Shown: in pieces, positions 1 to 7,492 of the stretch
How the letters are laid out: the number at the start of each line of letters is the position of its first letter
How positions within the stretch are numbered: position 1 is the stretch's first letter
Source: Pseudomonas sp. GM48
GTDB lineage: Bacteria; Pseudomonadota; Gammaproteobacteria; Pseudomonadales; Pseudomonadaceae
Direction of reading: 5' to 3'
Assembly: GCF_000282335.1 (NCBI RefSeq)
Contig: NZ_AKJM01000048.1
Location: forward strand, 1-35,896
Length of the DNA: 35,896 nt
Translations under genes and position numbers: made by a program
Notes under the pieces: model-generated
The model's database searches: none
Told to the model about the DNA's origin: nothing
Seen by the model: only the letters and a program-made list of their open reading frames with translations

Positions 1-744
1 CTGTTCGTTGAGCCACAGGATGACCTGCCGCGCATCATCGGCATCGAAACCGCCGCGCTGGAAATCCGCTGAATTGAGCTTCACCGACACACAAAATTGT
101 GGCGACACCGCCTGGCGGACCGCCTCGACGACGGACAACAGCAGGCGCGCACGATTTTCCAGCGAACCGCCCCATTGATCGGTGCGCCGATTGGTCAATG
201 GCGAAAGGAACTGGCTGATCAGGTAGCCGTGGGCGGCGTGGATCTGTACCCCGGTAAAACCGGCTTTCTCCGCCAGTGCGGCGCTGCTGGCGAAGCGTCG
301 GATTACCTCCTGGATGTCGTCCTCGCTCATGGGTTTGGGTTCGGCGAACATTTTCGAGAACTGGCCGAGATCCAGTGCAACCGCCGACGGCGCCAGAGCT
401 TGCTGGCCAAGGTTGGCCATGGTCTGGCGGCCAGGATGGTTGAGCTGCACCCAGAAATGCGCACCGCCGGCTCGGCCGATACTGGCCCACTGGCGGAAGC
501 GTTCCAGATGCTGCTCGTCTTCCAGCGCTACACCGCCGGGGCCGGTCATGGCGCGGCGGTCGATCATCACATTGCCGGTCAGCAACAAGCCGGCCTCGCC
601 CCCGGCCCAGGCTTGATACAGGCGAAACAGCGCCTGGTCGGGCACCTGATCGCTATCGGCGAGGTTCTCTTCCATGGCGGCTTTGGCAATGCGATTACCG
701 ATGGTCTGACCGTTGGGCAATTTCAATATTTGGAAGGGCGACAT
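1..744 (-). CDS. Old yellow enzyme family NADH:flavin oxidoreductase (C-terminus cut off)
   Basis: FMN-dependent oxidoreductase of the OYE / NADH oxidase family. Such enzymes use NAD(P)H to reduce activated C=C bonds in the cytoplasm, often on reactive electrophiles. The frame opens with MSPFQILKLPNGQ at 744 and runs 248 codons to the window edge without a stop, so roughly the last third is missing. Visible family motifs are the HPGRQ segment, then IHAAHGYLISQFLSP (His/His substrate-binding region), then NRRTDQWGGSLENRARL, the classic OYE signature. A GAGGAG ribosome-binding site lies just upstream of the start. The gene is divergent from the MerR regulator at 821, and the shared promoter has the MerR-type long spacer. 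The substrate cannot be read from sequence. Confidence 0.93.
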   Translation of the reverse strand, partial: MSPFQILKLPNGQTIGNRIAKAAMEENLADSDQVPDQALFRLYQAWAGGEAGLLLTGNVMIDRRAMTGPGGVALEDEQHLERFRQWASIGRAGGAHFWVQLNHPGRQTMANLGQQALAPSAVALDLGQFSKMFAEPKPMSEDDIQEVIRRFASSAALAEKAGFTGVQIHAAHGYLISQFLSPLTNRRTDQWGGSLENRARLLLSVVEAVRQAVSPQFCVSVKLNSADFQRGGFDADDARQVILWLNEQ

Positions 745-770
745 GCTTGACTCCTCGAAGTGATGAGCAG

Positions 771-801
771 AGCCTAAGCTTAAAGTTAACTTTAATGTCA
801 A
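771..801 (-). promoter_or_regulatory. MerR-type promoter with 19-bp spacer and 16-bp perfect palindrome
   Basis: Reading toward the old yellow enzyme, a perfect -35 TTGACA (796-801) and a -10-like TAGGCT (771-776) are separated by 19 bp. That is the over-long spacing typical of promoters activated by MerR-family proteins. The spacer contains the perfect palindrome TTAAAGTTAACTTTAA (780-795). Written as CTTAAAG-TTAA-CTTTAAT, it resembles the 7-4-7 operator described for the aldehyde-responsive MerR protein AdhR. The site lies about 27 bp from the OYE start and 20 bp from the MerR start, so one regulator could control both directions. Confidence 0.8.
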
Positions 802-820
802 GCAGGCAAATGAGGTCCCG

Positions 821-1225
821 ATGAAAATTGGTGAATTGGCACAGTTGAGCGGGTTGACCGCATCGCGCATTCGTTTTTACGAGTCTCAGGGATTGATCCG
901 GCAGGTCGAGCGCTCTGCCAACGGCTATCGGCGTTACTCGCAACAGGCGCTGCAAACGCTGCAAATCATCCAATGCGCGCAACAGGCCGGTTTCAGTCTG
1001 GAGGAGCTCAAGCAATTGCTGCCGGATAATGTGACGGGCGCGTTCAAGCACGATGAGTTGATGGCCGGCCTGCATCGCAAGATCGAGCAGATCGAAGAGA
1101 TGCAACGGCACCTGGCCCACAGCAAAGCGCAGTTGCTGGAATGGATTGACACCATTCAGGCCCGGCCCGAAGGCATGACCTGCGATGAAAATGCCGAACG
1201 GGTGATGACGTCATTCAAGCACTAG
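821..1225 (+). CDS. MerR family transcriptional regulator, AdhR/NmlR-like
   Basis: A 134-residue DNA-binding regulator. Residues 1-40 form the MerR winged helix-turn-helix (MKIGELAQLSGLTASRIRFYE, then ANGYRRYS). Residues about 75-115 form the antiparallel dimerisation helix. A single cysteine at position 52 (QIIQCAQQAGFSLEEL) falls where AdhR/NmlR-type regulators carry their thiol sensor. The CX2CXC cluster of SoxR and the paired cysteines of metal sensors are absent, so it is probably not an iron-sulfur or metal sensor; a second cysteine lies near the C-terminus (MTCDENAE). The gene is divergent from the old yellow enzyme and most likely controls it through the palindrome at 780-795. The inducer is inferred (reactive aldehyde, quinone or similar electrophile), not shown. 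Confidence 0.9.
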   Translation: MKIGELAQLSGLTASRIRFYESQGLIRQVERSANGYRRYSQQALQTLQIIQCAQQAGFSLEELKQLLPDNVTGAFKHDELMAGLHRKIEQIEEMQRHLAHSKAQLLEWIDTIQARPEGMTCDENAERVMTSFKH

Positions 1226-1287
1226 GTCAGGTATCGACCTTGACCAGTGCCTATTGTCGAGCAACCGGGTCAGGCTGATGCTGATGG

Positions 1288-2157
1288 TCAGCCGCCACCG
1301 ACCTTGATGTTTTGCTGGTTATCGAGAATCACCTTGCCCCACGGTCGGTAGCGCAGGGAGAAAACCGACGTCGGGTGGCAGCCCGGCGATGTTGATTGCG
1401 GGGGCATCGGTTCAGCGCGGAAGGGTTGTCCGGCAGCGCTGACTTGCCGGAAGGCTTCCCTGACGATGCCGATGGAGCAGGGCAGTGCATTGGCGTAGCT
1501 GTTGCGAATCAAGGGTGGCAAACGCCCGGTTCCGGTGCCGTCCTGCCACCACACCTGGATTCCGGCGCTGGCCACTTCGCCCAGCCACTGCCCATTTACT
1601 TGTGGCGAAAGTTTGCCGACGCTGAACACGCTGATGTGCAGCGGCGCGTCGAGTTTGCCAGCGAAATCCTTGAGCTGGCGTTGCAGGGTTTGCCGACGAT
1701 CGAGCGGTAGAAAGTGCAGGTCATCCAGTTCCATGGGCAAATACCAGCCGCTGACCGGGAGTTTCCAGTCCTTGCGCAGCGTCCGCTGCCGGGCCAGCGA
1801 CTGTCCCAGTTGCACCTGCCAGTACGTTGCCAGTCCGGCACTGTCCAGCTCATTGATGCGCTGGTAATAGGCCGGGTCCATACGCAGACCCAGCACCAGT
1901 TTCAGGCCTTGGGCCTGGGCCTGTTTCAGGCTGGTGGCGAGCCAGCCGTTGGCGCCGCCAAAGTCCGAATCACCGTAGGCCGTCCATTGCACGATCACCG
2001 TGTGCGTGCCTTGGCGGGCGGTGTCTTGCCAGATCCGCTGCCATTGCGCCTGGCTCAGGTTGGCATCGGCATTGAGCGGCTGATAGAAAATCCGCTCGTC
2101 GGCATGGGTCGTCACGCCGCCCAGCAGCAGGCACAAGGCCAAAAGAAGTCGCCTCAT
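1288..2157 (-). CDS. Exported DUF4434 (YbcH-like) protein of the nfrAB operon
   Basis: A 289-residue protein with a clear signal peptide (MRRLLLALCLLLGGVTTHA, cleavage before DE), so it acts in the periplasm. The body looks like a DUF4434 TIM-barrel-type fold related to glycoside hydrolases. Alternating strand/helix segments can be seen, with conserved-looking acidic motifs such as VQWTAYGDSDFGG and GWYLPMELDDLHF; the E and DD of the latter are candidate active-site or sugar-binding residues. Its start codon shares one base with the nfrA stop (TGATG), so it is translationally coupled as the last gene of the operon. E. coli also has an uncharacterised gene (ybcH) beside nfrA. By analogy with other exopolysaccharide operons it may trim or hydrolyse the exported glycan, but no activity is proven here. 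The C-terminal 70 residues are less typical. Confidence 0.75.
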   Translation of the reverse strand: MRRLLLALCLLLGGVTTHADERIFYQPLNADANLSQAQWQRIWQDTARQGTHTVIVQWTAYGDSDFGGANGWLATSLKQAQAQGLKLVLGLRMDPAYYQRINELDSAGLATYWQVQLGQSLARQRTLRKDWKLPVSGWYLPMELDDLHFLPLDRRQTLQRQLKDFAGKLDAPLHISVFSVGKLSPQVNGQWLGEVASAGIQVWWQDGTGTGRLPPLIRNSYANALPCSIGIVREAFRQVSAAGQPFRAEPMPPQSTSPGCHPTSVFSLRYRPWGKVILDNQQNIKVGGG

Positions 2158-5100
2158 CAGAAATTCAACTCCACGCCCAGCAGCACGCCGTTGCCGCCTT
2201 CATACAGATTGCCGCCCAACGATTGTTGATACTCGGTGCGGACCGTCAGGTGTGCGCGATAGGCGTTGTAGATATTGTCGTTGAACCACCATTGCCAACG
2301 CAGGCCGAGACCGGTGCGCAGATCCTGGCGCCAGTCGTTGCTCGGGTCCTGGCTGGCGAATTCGAGAAAGCCGTACGGCATGAGCGTTTGCGCGCTGTTG
2401 AACGGCAGCTTCCAGGCGTGCCCTTGCTGGAAGCGCGACAACCATTGGTGGTCACCGGCCTTGGTCCACCACGCCGCGTCGACATAGAGGAAACGTTCTT
2501 CCCAATCGCTTTCGTCGACACGCCAGTCGTTGCGATATCGCCCCTGATCGAGGAACGACGCAGTAGCACGCAGGAGATAGTCGGTAGTGGTGTGCCCATC
2601 CTCACGATGATCGTCAGCCTGATCGGAGACCTTTTCGGGGACCAGCATCTGGCCGAGGCTCAAGCCGTGGTTGTCTTGATCATCGAACTGGCTTTGCTTG
2701 TAGATCTCGCCGTAGAAATTGATATTTGCCGTACCCCAGGGTTTGTAGCGCAGGCCCACGCCGGTGGCGATGGACTGCGCATAACTGGAGCGACTCTGGC
2801 CGCCGAGCAACACCCGTCCGTAGGCCGACAGCGAGCTGCCTGCGCGGCTGGGTTCTTCACCGAGAGCATGGTCCCACATGGCCATTTGCACGTTCTGCGG
2901 GGTCGAGCGCCGTCGAGAGCCGATGCTCTCGTCAGGGCGCAGGAAGTCGTTGGTCGAGACACCGGCTGGCGACCAGGTACTGGCGAAGGTCAGGGTATCG
3001 CGCCGGGACAGGGATTCATGAGCACGACGCTGGCGATAACGCCGTGCTTCCATGCTGCCTTCCTCGTCGTCGGCCGCTACCGTGTTTTGCTCCAGATCGA
3101 TCACGCGCTGCAGTTCCTTGCGGGCCGAGGCGCTGTCCTCGACTTCGTCGTAACGCCAGGCCAGGGTTTCGCCGAGTTGATAGTCTTCCGGGAAATCTTT
3201 AGTGGCGCTTTGCAGATACGGAATGGCGCGGGCGCGCTCTTCTTTGGTCTCGGCACCGGACAGGCGCATGCCGTAGTCAGCGCGATAGCGTGGATTGTCC
3301 GGTTCTCGGCGCACGGCCTCGGCCAGCCAGGCCGTGCTTTGTGGCAGGTCGCCGGCCTTTTGTGCGGTGACCGATGCGGCGTAGAAATGCCCGGCATCGG
3401 GAGCCTGTTGCAGGGCGGAACGCTGGCGCTGCAATGCGAGCGTATGATCGCCCTGGGCATCGGCAATCGCAGCACCCAGGGCCCATTCATTGGCGCCACG
3501 GCTGCGGCTTTGCTGCCAGTAGCGTTCGGCTGCTTGAGTGTCGCCCGCATTGAGGGCACTGCGGCTGGCGGTGAGACTGGCGTTATCGCTGAGTTCTGCG
3601 TCCGGAATGCTCCGCCAGATGGCCAGCGCACCCGTTGAATCCCCGGCAGACTCCAAAGCGTAGGCCAATGTCAGGCGACTGCCTTTGTCGCCGAGTTTTT
3701 CTGCGGTCTGGTAATACACCACCGCTTCACCGGGGCGATCGGGCATGGCGCAACGACCCAGGGCGCGGTAGTCGCCAGCGCTTTGTGGTTGATTGCCGGT
3801 TGCCTGTTGTACCGCATCGCACTGGCCTTTTTCCGCCAGTTGCGCCAGCAGTTCACCGCGTGTGGCAGGGTCGACGCGATTGACCAGCGTCACCATGCGT
3901 TGTTGTTGCGCCGGGGTCGGTGTCGACGAGGCATACAGTCCCGCCAGTCGCTGCAACAGGGCGCTGGGTAATTTGCCGTTGTGGTGGTCGTAAGCGTTTT
4001 CGAGCAACTGCTGCGCGTGATCACGCTGACCGGCATTCAATAGCCAATACGTCGTCTGATTGAGCGAATTGAAGTCGCCGGTCTGCTGGTAATGACGCTC
4101 CCAAAGCCTCGCCGCTTCAGCATTGCGCCCCGATGCCTGGAGCATTTCGGCCTGGCGTTTGACCACGTCGGCGGTTTGCGGCTGGCTGGCGAGATAGGCC
4201 ATGATTTTGTCGCTGCGGCCCTCATCCTGCCAGGCGTCCAGCAGTCGTTCACGGCGTCGAGTGTCCCAGGGTTCCGGCAAACGAGTGTTTTGCAGCAGTT
4301 CGGTCGCTTGCAGACGCTGGGCGAGAATCAGCCAGGTCTGCGGATCTGCGTCGGGCGGGCAACTTTGCAACTGACTGAGCGCGGCTTGCGGGTCGTGACG
4401 GGACAGCCACTCGGCCGTCTCAAGGCACGGACGCTGCATCTCGCCACTCAAGCGTTGCACTGTTGCGCTGTCGCCGGTTTGCCGCGCCAGCTCCCACAGG
4501 CGCTGGCGTTGTGCCGGATCGGCAAGGTCGGCGGGCGGCAGCGTTTGCATCCAGCGTTGCGCCTGCTGGATGTGACCCATGGCAATCGCCCGGTCGACCA
4601 TGGCCAATCGAGTCTTGCGCGCGGCTTCAGGGCTTGGCGCTGTTTGCAGTAATTGCTGCAAGGGTTGCTCGTCGAGGCGTTGCACGTAGGCGTTGGCCAG
4701 GCGTTGCCAGCTTTGGGCATCGAGTTGCTGGTTCGCGGCCAGGGGCGCCAGCTCTTTGATGGTGCCATCCCAATCGCGTAACTGCTCGGACCAATTGGCC
4801 AGGGCCAGGTGCAGGGCTCGCTCATCACCTTTGGGCGGCAGTTGCGCCAGCCAGTCATGGGCCGGGGACGCGCCGCCGCGCTTGGCCAGGCTCGCGCTGT
4901 AGGCCTGCCACAGGCGCACGCGCTGGTCCAGATTGCTGGTGGCTATCCACTGCTCCACTTTTTGGCTGTCCGGCGGATCCTGTTCGATCCAGGTCAGGCG
5001 CAGGTTGAGCAGGGTTTCGCTGTTGGCCGGGGTATCCGGTAGCGCTTGCACGGCGTCTTCGTAGCGTTGCTGCCTGGCCAGCGATTGCACCAGCAGTGCC

Positions 5101-5321
5101 CGCGCTTCATCGTTTTCCGGCACTTTGCTCAGCAGGTGGCGCATCAGCCGCTCGACTTCCTTCCAGTTGCCGTTTTTCGCTTCGCGGTAACCGCGGTCCA
5201 TATAGGGGTAACTGCGGAACTGTTCGAAGTCGGTTAACGGCTCGGCCTGCACCGACGCCGTCGTGTTCAGGCAGAGCAACAGGCTAGCGGCTAACAAGGT
5301 GTGACGATGGACAGGCTTCAT
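2157..5321 (-). CDS. nfrA: Bacteriophage N4 adsorption protein A homologue, outer-membrane polysaccharide porin
   Basis: A 1054-residue protein. An N-terminal signal peptide (MKPVHRHTLLAASLLLCLN..VQA) is followed by a long periplasmic stretch of TPR-like helical repeats (about residues 30-770; for example DEARALLVQSLARQQRYEDAVQAL). The last about 270 residues form the NfrA C-terminal beta-barrel, ending in VELNF with the terminal Phe typical of outer-membrane proteins. In E. coli, NfrA is the N4 phage receptor and the outer-membrane component that presents or exports the NfrB-made polysaccharide. The start overlaps the nfrB stop by four bases (ATGA), and the stop overlaps the next gene by one base. 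This TPR-plus-barrel architecture parallels BcsC, PgaA and AlgK/AlgE. Confidence 0.92.
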   Translation of the reverse strand: MKPVHRHTLLAASLLLCLNTTASVQAEPLTDFEQFRSYPYMDRGYREAKNGNWKEVERLMRHLLSKVPENDEARALLVQSLARQQRYEDAVQALPDTPANSETLLNLRLTWIEQDPPDSQKVEQWIATSNLDQRVRLWQAYSASLAKRGGASPAHDWLAQLPPKGDERALHLALANWSEQLRDWDGTIKELAPLAANQQLDAQSWQRLANAYVQRLDEQPLQQLLQTAPSPEAARKTRLAMVDRAIAMGHIQQAQRWMQTLPPADLADPAQRQRLWELARQTGDSATVQRLSGEMQRPCLETAEWLSRHDPQAALSQLQSCPPDADPQTWLILAQRLQATELLQNTRLPEPWDTRRRERLLDAWQDEGRSDKIMAYLASQPQTADVVKRQAEMLQASGRNAEAARLWERHYQQTGDFNSLNQTTYWLLNAGQRDHAQQLLENAYDHHNGKLPSALLQRLAGLYASSTPTPAQQQRMVTLVNRVDPATRGELLAQLAEKGQCDAVQQATGNQPQSAGDYRALGRCAMPDRPGEAVVYYQTAEKLGDKGSRLTLAYALESAGDSTGALAIWRSIPDAELSDNASLTASRSALNAGDTQAAERYWQQSRSRGANEWALGAAIADAQGDHTLALQRQRSALQQAPDAGHFYAASVTAQKAGDLPQSTAWLAEAVRREPDNPRYRADYGMRLSGAETKEERARAIPYLQSATKDFPEDYQLGETLAWRYDEVEDSASARKELQRVIDLEQNTVAADDEEGSMEARRYRQRRAHESLSRRDTLTFASTWSPAGVSTNDFLRPDESIGSRRRSTPQNVQMAMWDHALGEEPSRAGSSLSAYGRVLLGGQSRSSYAQSIATGVGLRYKPWGTANINFYGEIYKQSQFDDQDNHGLSLGQMLVPEKVSDQADDHREDGHTTTDYLLRATASFLDQGRYRNDWRVDESDWEERFLYVDAAWWTKAGDHQWLSRFQQGHAWKLPFNSAQTLMPYGFLEFASQDPSNDWRQDLRTGLGLRWQWWFNDNIYNAYRAHLTVRTEYQQSLGGNLYEGGNGVLLGVELNF

Positions 5322-7492
5322 GCGGCCTCCCGGGCAATGCGGTAGGCGGCGTGCTGTTCGCTCGCCTGATCGGCCAGGGCCTGTTCAAGGATTTCCTGAG
5401 TGATCATGCCGCGGTCAATCAAGTGTTCGCCCAGTGACATTTTTTCCGCATCGAAATCGATCAGCGCCTGATTGAACAGGGTTGGCGGCACCATGCCGCG
5501 CACTTGCAACAGATTGCCCAGCAGTATCTGGTGATGGCTGACGCGCTCGATCAGGTCTTCGTCGTCCTGATTTTGCTCAAGCACGCTAAGCATCTGATGT
5601 ACTTCTTCGTTTTGACGAGGGCTGGCGTACCAGTAGCGGATTCCCAGCGTAACCCGGCCTTGTGGGGCGAGACGGCAACGCACCGGGCGTTTCAGTTGAC
5701 GGCTGATGGCTCCCAGAGACACCTGGCTCACCGGACCTTCGGAGGCCAGCACCAGGGTTTCGTTTTCCTCGGCGACCGGCAGCACGCCGTAGTGTGTGGC
5801 GATCTTGCGTGGCACGGCGTCGATCAGGCGTTTGTCGAGTTTGAATGGATTGAGTGGCGCCCATTCCAGGTCCAGCTGTTCGGCCAGGGTCTGCACCAGT
5901 TGAGTGGTGTCGATGTGTCCGCGCAGTAGCAGTTCCTGACCGAGGCGCCGGCGTACCGGGTTGGTGATCGCGGCTTCGAGTTCTTCCTCGGTGAGCAAAC
6001 CCTTTTCCACTAACCGATGGCCCAGCGGGGTGCGCTGGGCTTCGGCCAGGGCCGGAAATTCATGAGTGGTCTTGTCCCAGGCGACGCGACGCGAATCGCC
6101 CATTGCCATCACCTGGCGCAGCGCCCGAACGTTGGCGAAGAAATTGACGAAATTGCTCCACACCATCCGGGGGGCCGACAGCAGTCCTTCACCCAGTCCG
6201 TAAAAACGGGTGACAAACCAACCACGCTGGAATAGCCGATTGAGCAGCATGAGGCCGTTGAGCCACAGCAGGGTAGCCAACAACGTGCTGTCGGCGAGGA
6301 GCGACGGGAACCGCCAGGCATTCGGCGCGATCACTGTGACCAGCCACATCGCCAGCAACACCACCAGCAGTATGTTCACCAGGAAGCTCAACAGGTACGC
6401 AATCAGGCCACGGCGGTCGCGCCACAGAAAATAATTGAGCAGGCCTTTGGGGCTCCAGCCGAGATTCTTGGTGCCCTGGAACACAATGCCGACGATCCAG
6501 CGCGACTTCTGCCGGATCGCGTACTGCAAGTCCCTTGGAAAGTGCTCGCGCACGCAGATCACCTGGGAAAACGCGCGGTCCATGCCGAACACCCAGGGTT
6601 GTTCAAGTGCCAGTTTCGGGTCGGTCACCGAATAGCGGGCAAAGATGCACTTCATGCCTTTTTGCTTGAGGCGGAAACCGATGTCGTAGTCTTCGGTAAG
6701 ACTCTGCACGTCGAAGGCGATACCGTCGCCGTCCTCGAGCAGGGCAGTGATGGCCTTGCGGCTGAAGCAGGTGCCGACCCCGGCGCTGGGCACTTGCCCG
6801 GTCAGTGCTTCACGCACGATGACGTCCTTGCCATGGTTCTCGGCGAACTCGTCGACGTAGTGGCCGGCAGTGAAGCCATTCCATTCCGGGGCGTAGGGGT
6901 AGACCGGAATCTGGACCAGGTCCTTGGCCGGCAGCAGGTAGTTGAACAGGCGCAACTCCATGGGTGAAATCACGTCTTCGGCATCGTGCAGGATGAAGCC
7001 GGCGAACTGGATTTTTGCATCGTTTTCAAAACGCAGGATCGCGTCGATGACGTTGTTCAGGCAGTCAGCCTTGCTGGTGGGGCCGGGGCGGGCGCACACC
7101 ACTTTGTGCACGTTGGGATAATGCAGGCACACCGCATCGACGTCGGCCTGGGTCTCGGCGTCGTTGGGGTAAGTGCCGACGAAAATCTGATAGTTCTCGT
7201 AGTCGAGGGTCGAGGCGGCCAGGCGTGCCATTTCGCCGACCACGCCGACTTCGTTCCACGCCGGTACCATGATCGCCAGGGGCTTTTCGCCGATGGAGTA
7301 CAGCCGTTGTTCATCGGCGCGCTCGAATTTTTCATAGATCCGCCAGCGTCGGATCAGTTTGCGGGTCCAGTACACCAGGTCGATGAACAGATCATCGAGC
7401 CCGAGAATGAACATCAGCAAGGCCAGGGTAATGGCGAGGTATTTGAGTCCGAACAACGCATAGGCAAAGAAGTCGACAAACGCCAGGCTCAT
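5318..7492 (-). CDS. nfrB: NfrB: c-di-GMP-responsive inner-membrane family 2 glycosyltransferase
   Basis: A 724-residue polymerising glycosyltransferase. Residues 7-41 contain an N-terminal membrane segment. Residues about 69-300 are the GT2 domain, with donor-binding HDAED (169-173), catalytic LTEDYD (265-270) and the QKSRW (Q-x-x-R-W) acceptor motif at 328-332. Membrane segments follow at about 363-390 and 403-420. The C-terminal 240 residues resemble the MshEN c-di-GMP-binding domain, with four copies of an LG..L...G......L..A-type motif near 490, 516, 657 and 686. In E. coli, NfrB makes a ManNAc-based glycan under c-di-GMP control. The start overlaps the wecB stop by four bases, consistent with the epimerase feeding this enzyme. 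Confidence 0.93.
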   Translation of the reverse strand: MSLAFVDFFAYALFGLKYLAITLALLMFILGLDDLFIDLVYWTRKLIRRWRIYEKFERADEQRLYSIGEKPLAIMVPAWNEVGVVGEMARLAASTLDYENYQIFVGTYPNDAETQADVDAVCLHYPNVHKVVCARPGPTSKADCLNNVIDAILRFENDAKIQFAGFILHDAEDVISPMELRLFNYLLPAKDLVQIPVYPYAPEWNGFTAGHYVDEFAENHGKDVIVREALTGQVPSAGVGTCFSRKAITALLEDGDGIAFDVQSLTEDYDIGFRLKQKGMKCIFARYSVTDPKLALEQPWVFGMDRAFSQVICVREHFPRDLQYAIRQKSRWIVGIVFQGTKNLGWSPKGLLNYFLWRDRRGLIAYLLSFLVNILLVVLLAMWLVTVIAPNAWRFPSLLADSTLLATLLWLNGLMLLNRLFQRGWFVTRFYGLGEGLLSAPRMVWSNFVNFFANVRALRQVMAMGDSRRVAWDKTTHEFPALAEAQRTPLGHRLVEKGLLTEEELEAAITNPVRRRLGQELLLRGHIDTTQLVQTLAEQLDLEWAPLNPFKLDKRLIDAVPRKIATHYGVLPVAEENETLVLASEGPVSQVSLGAISRQLKRPVRCRLAPQGRVTLGIRYWYASPRQNEEVHQMLSVLEQNQDDEDLIERVSHHQILLGNLLQVRGMVPPTLFNQALIDFDAEKMSLGEHLIDRGMITQEILEQALADQASEQHAAYRIAREAA

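Noticed and set aside
1222..1287. A weak hairpin (GGTCAGGT..ACCTTGACC) between the MerR gene and the DUF4434 gene
   Set aside because: The stem is short with a bulge and there is no T run, so it is not listed as a terminator.
2223..3638. A 471-codon open frame on the plus strand inside nfrA
   Set aside because: It is antisense to the TPR/beta-barrel gene, with no recognisable motif and no ribosome-binding site.
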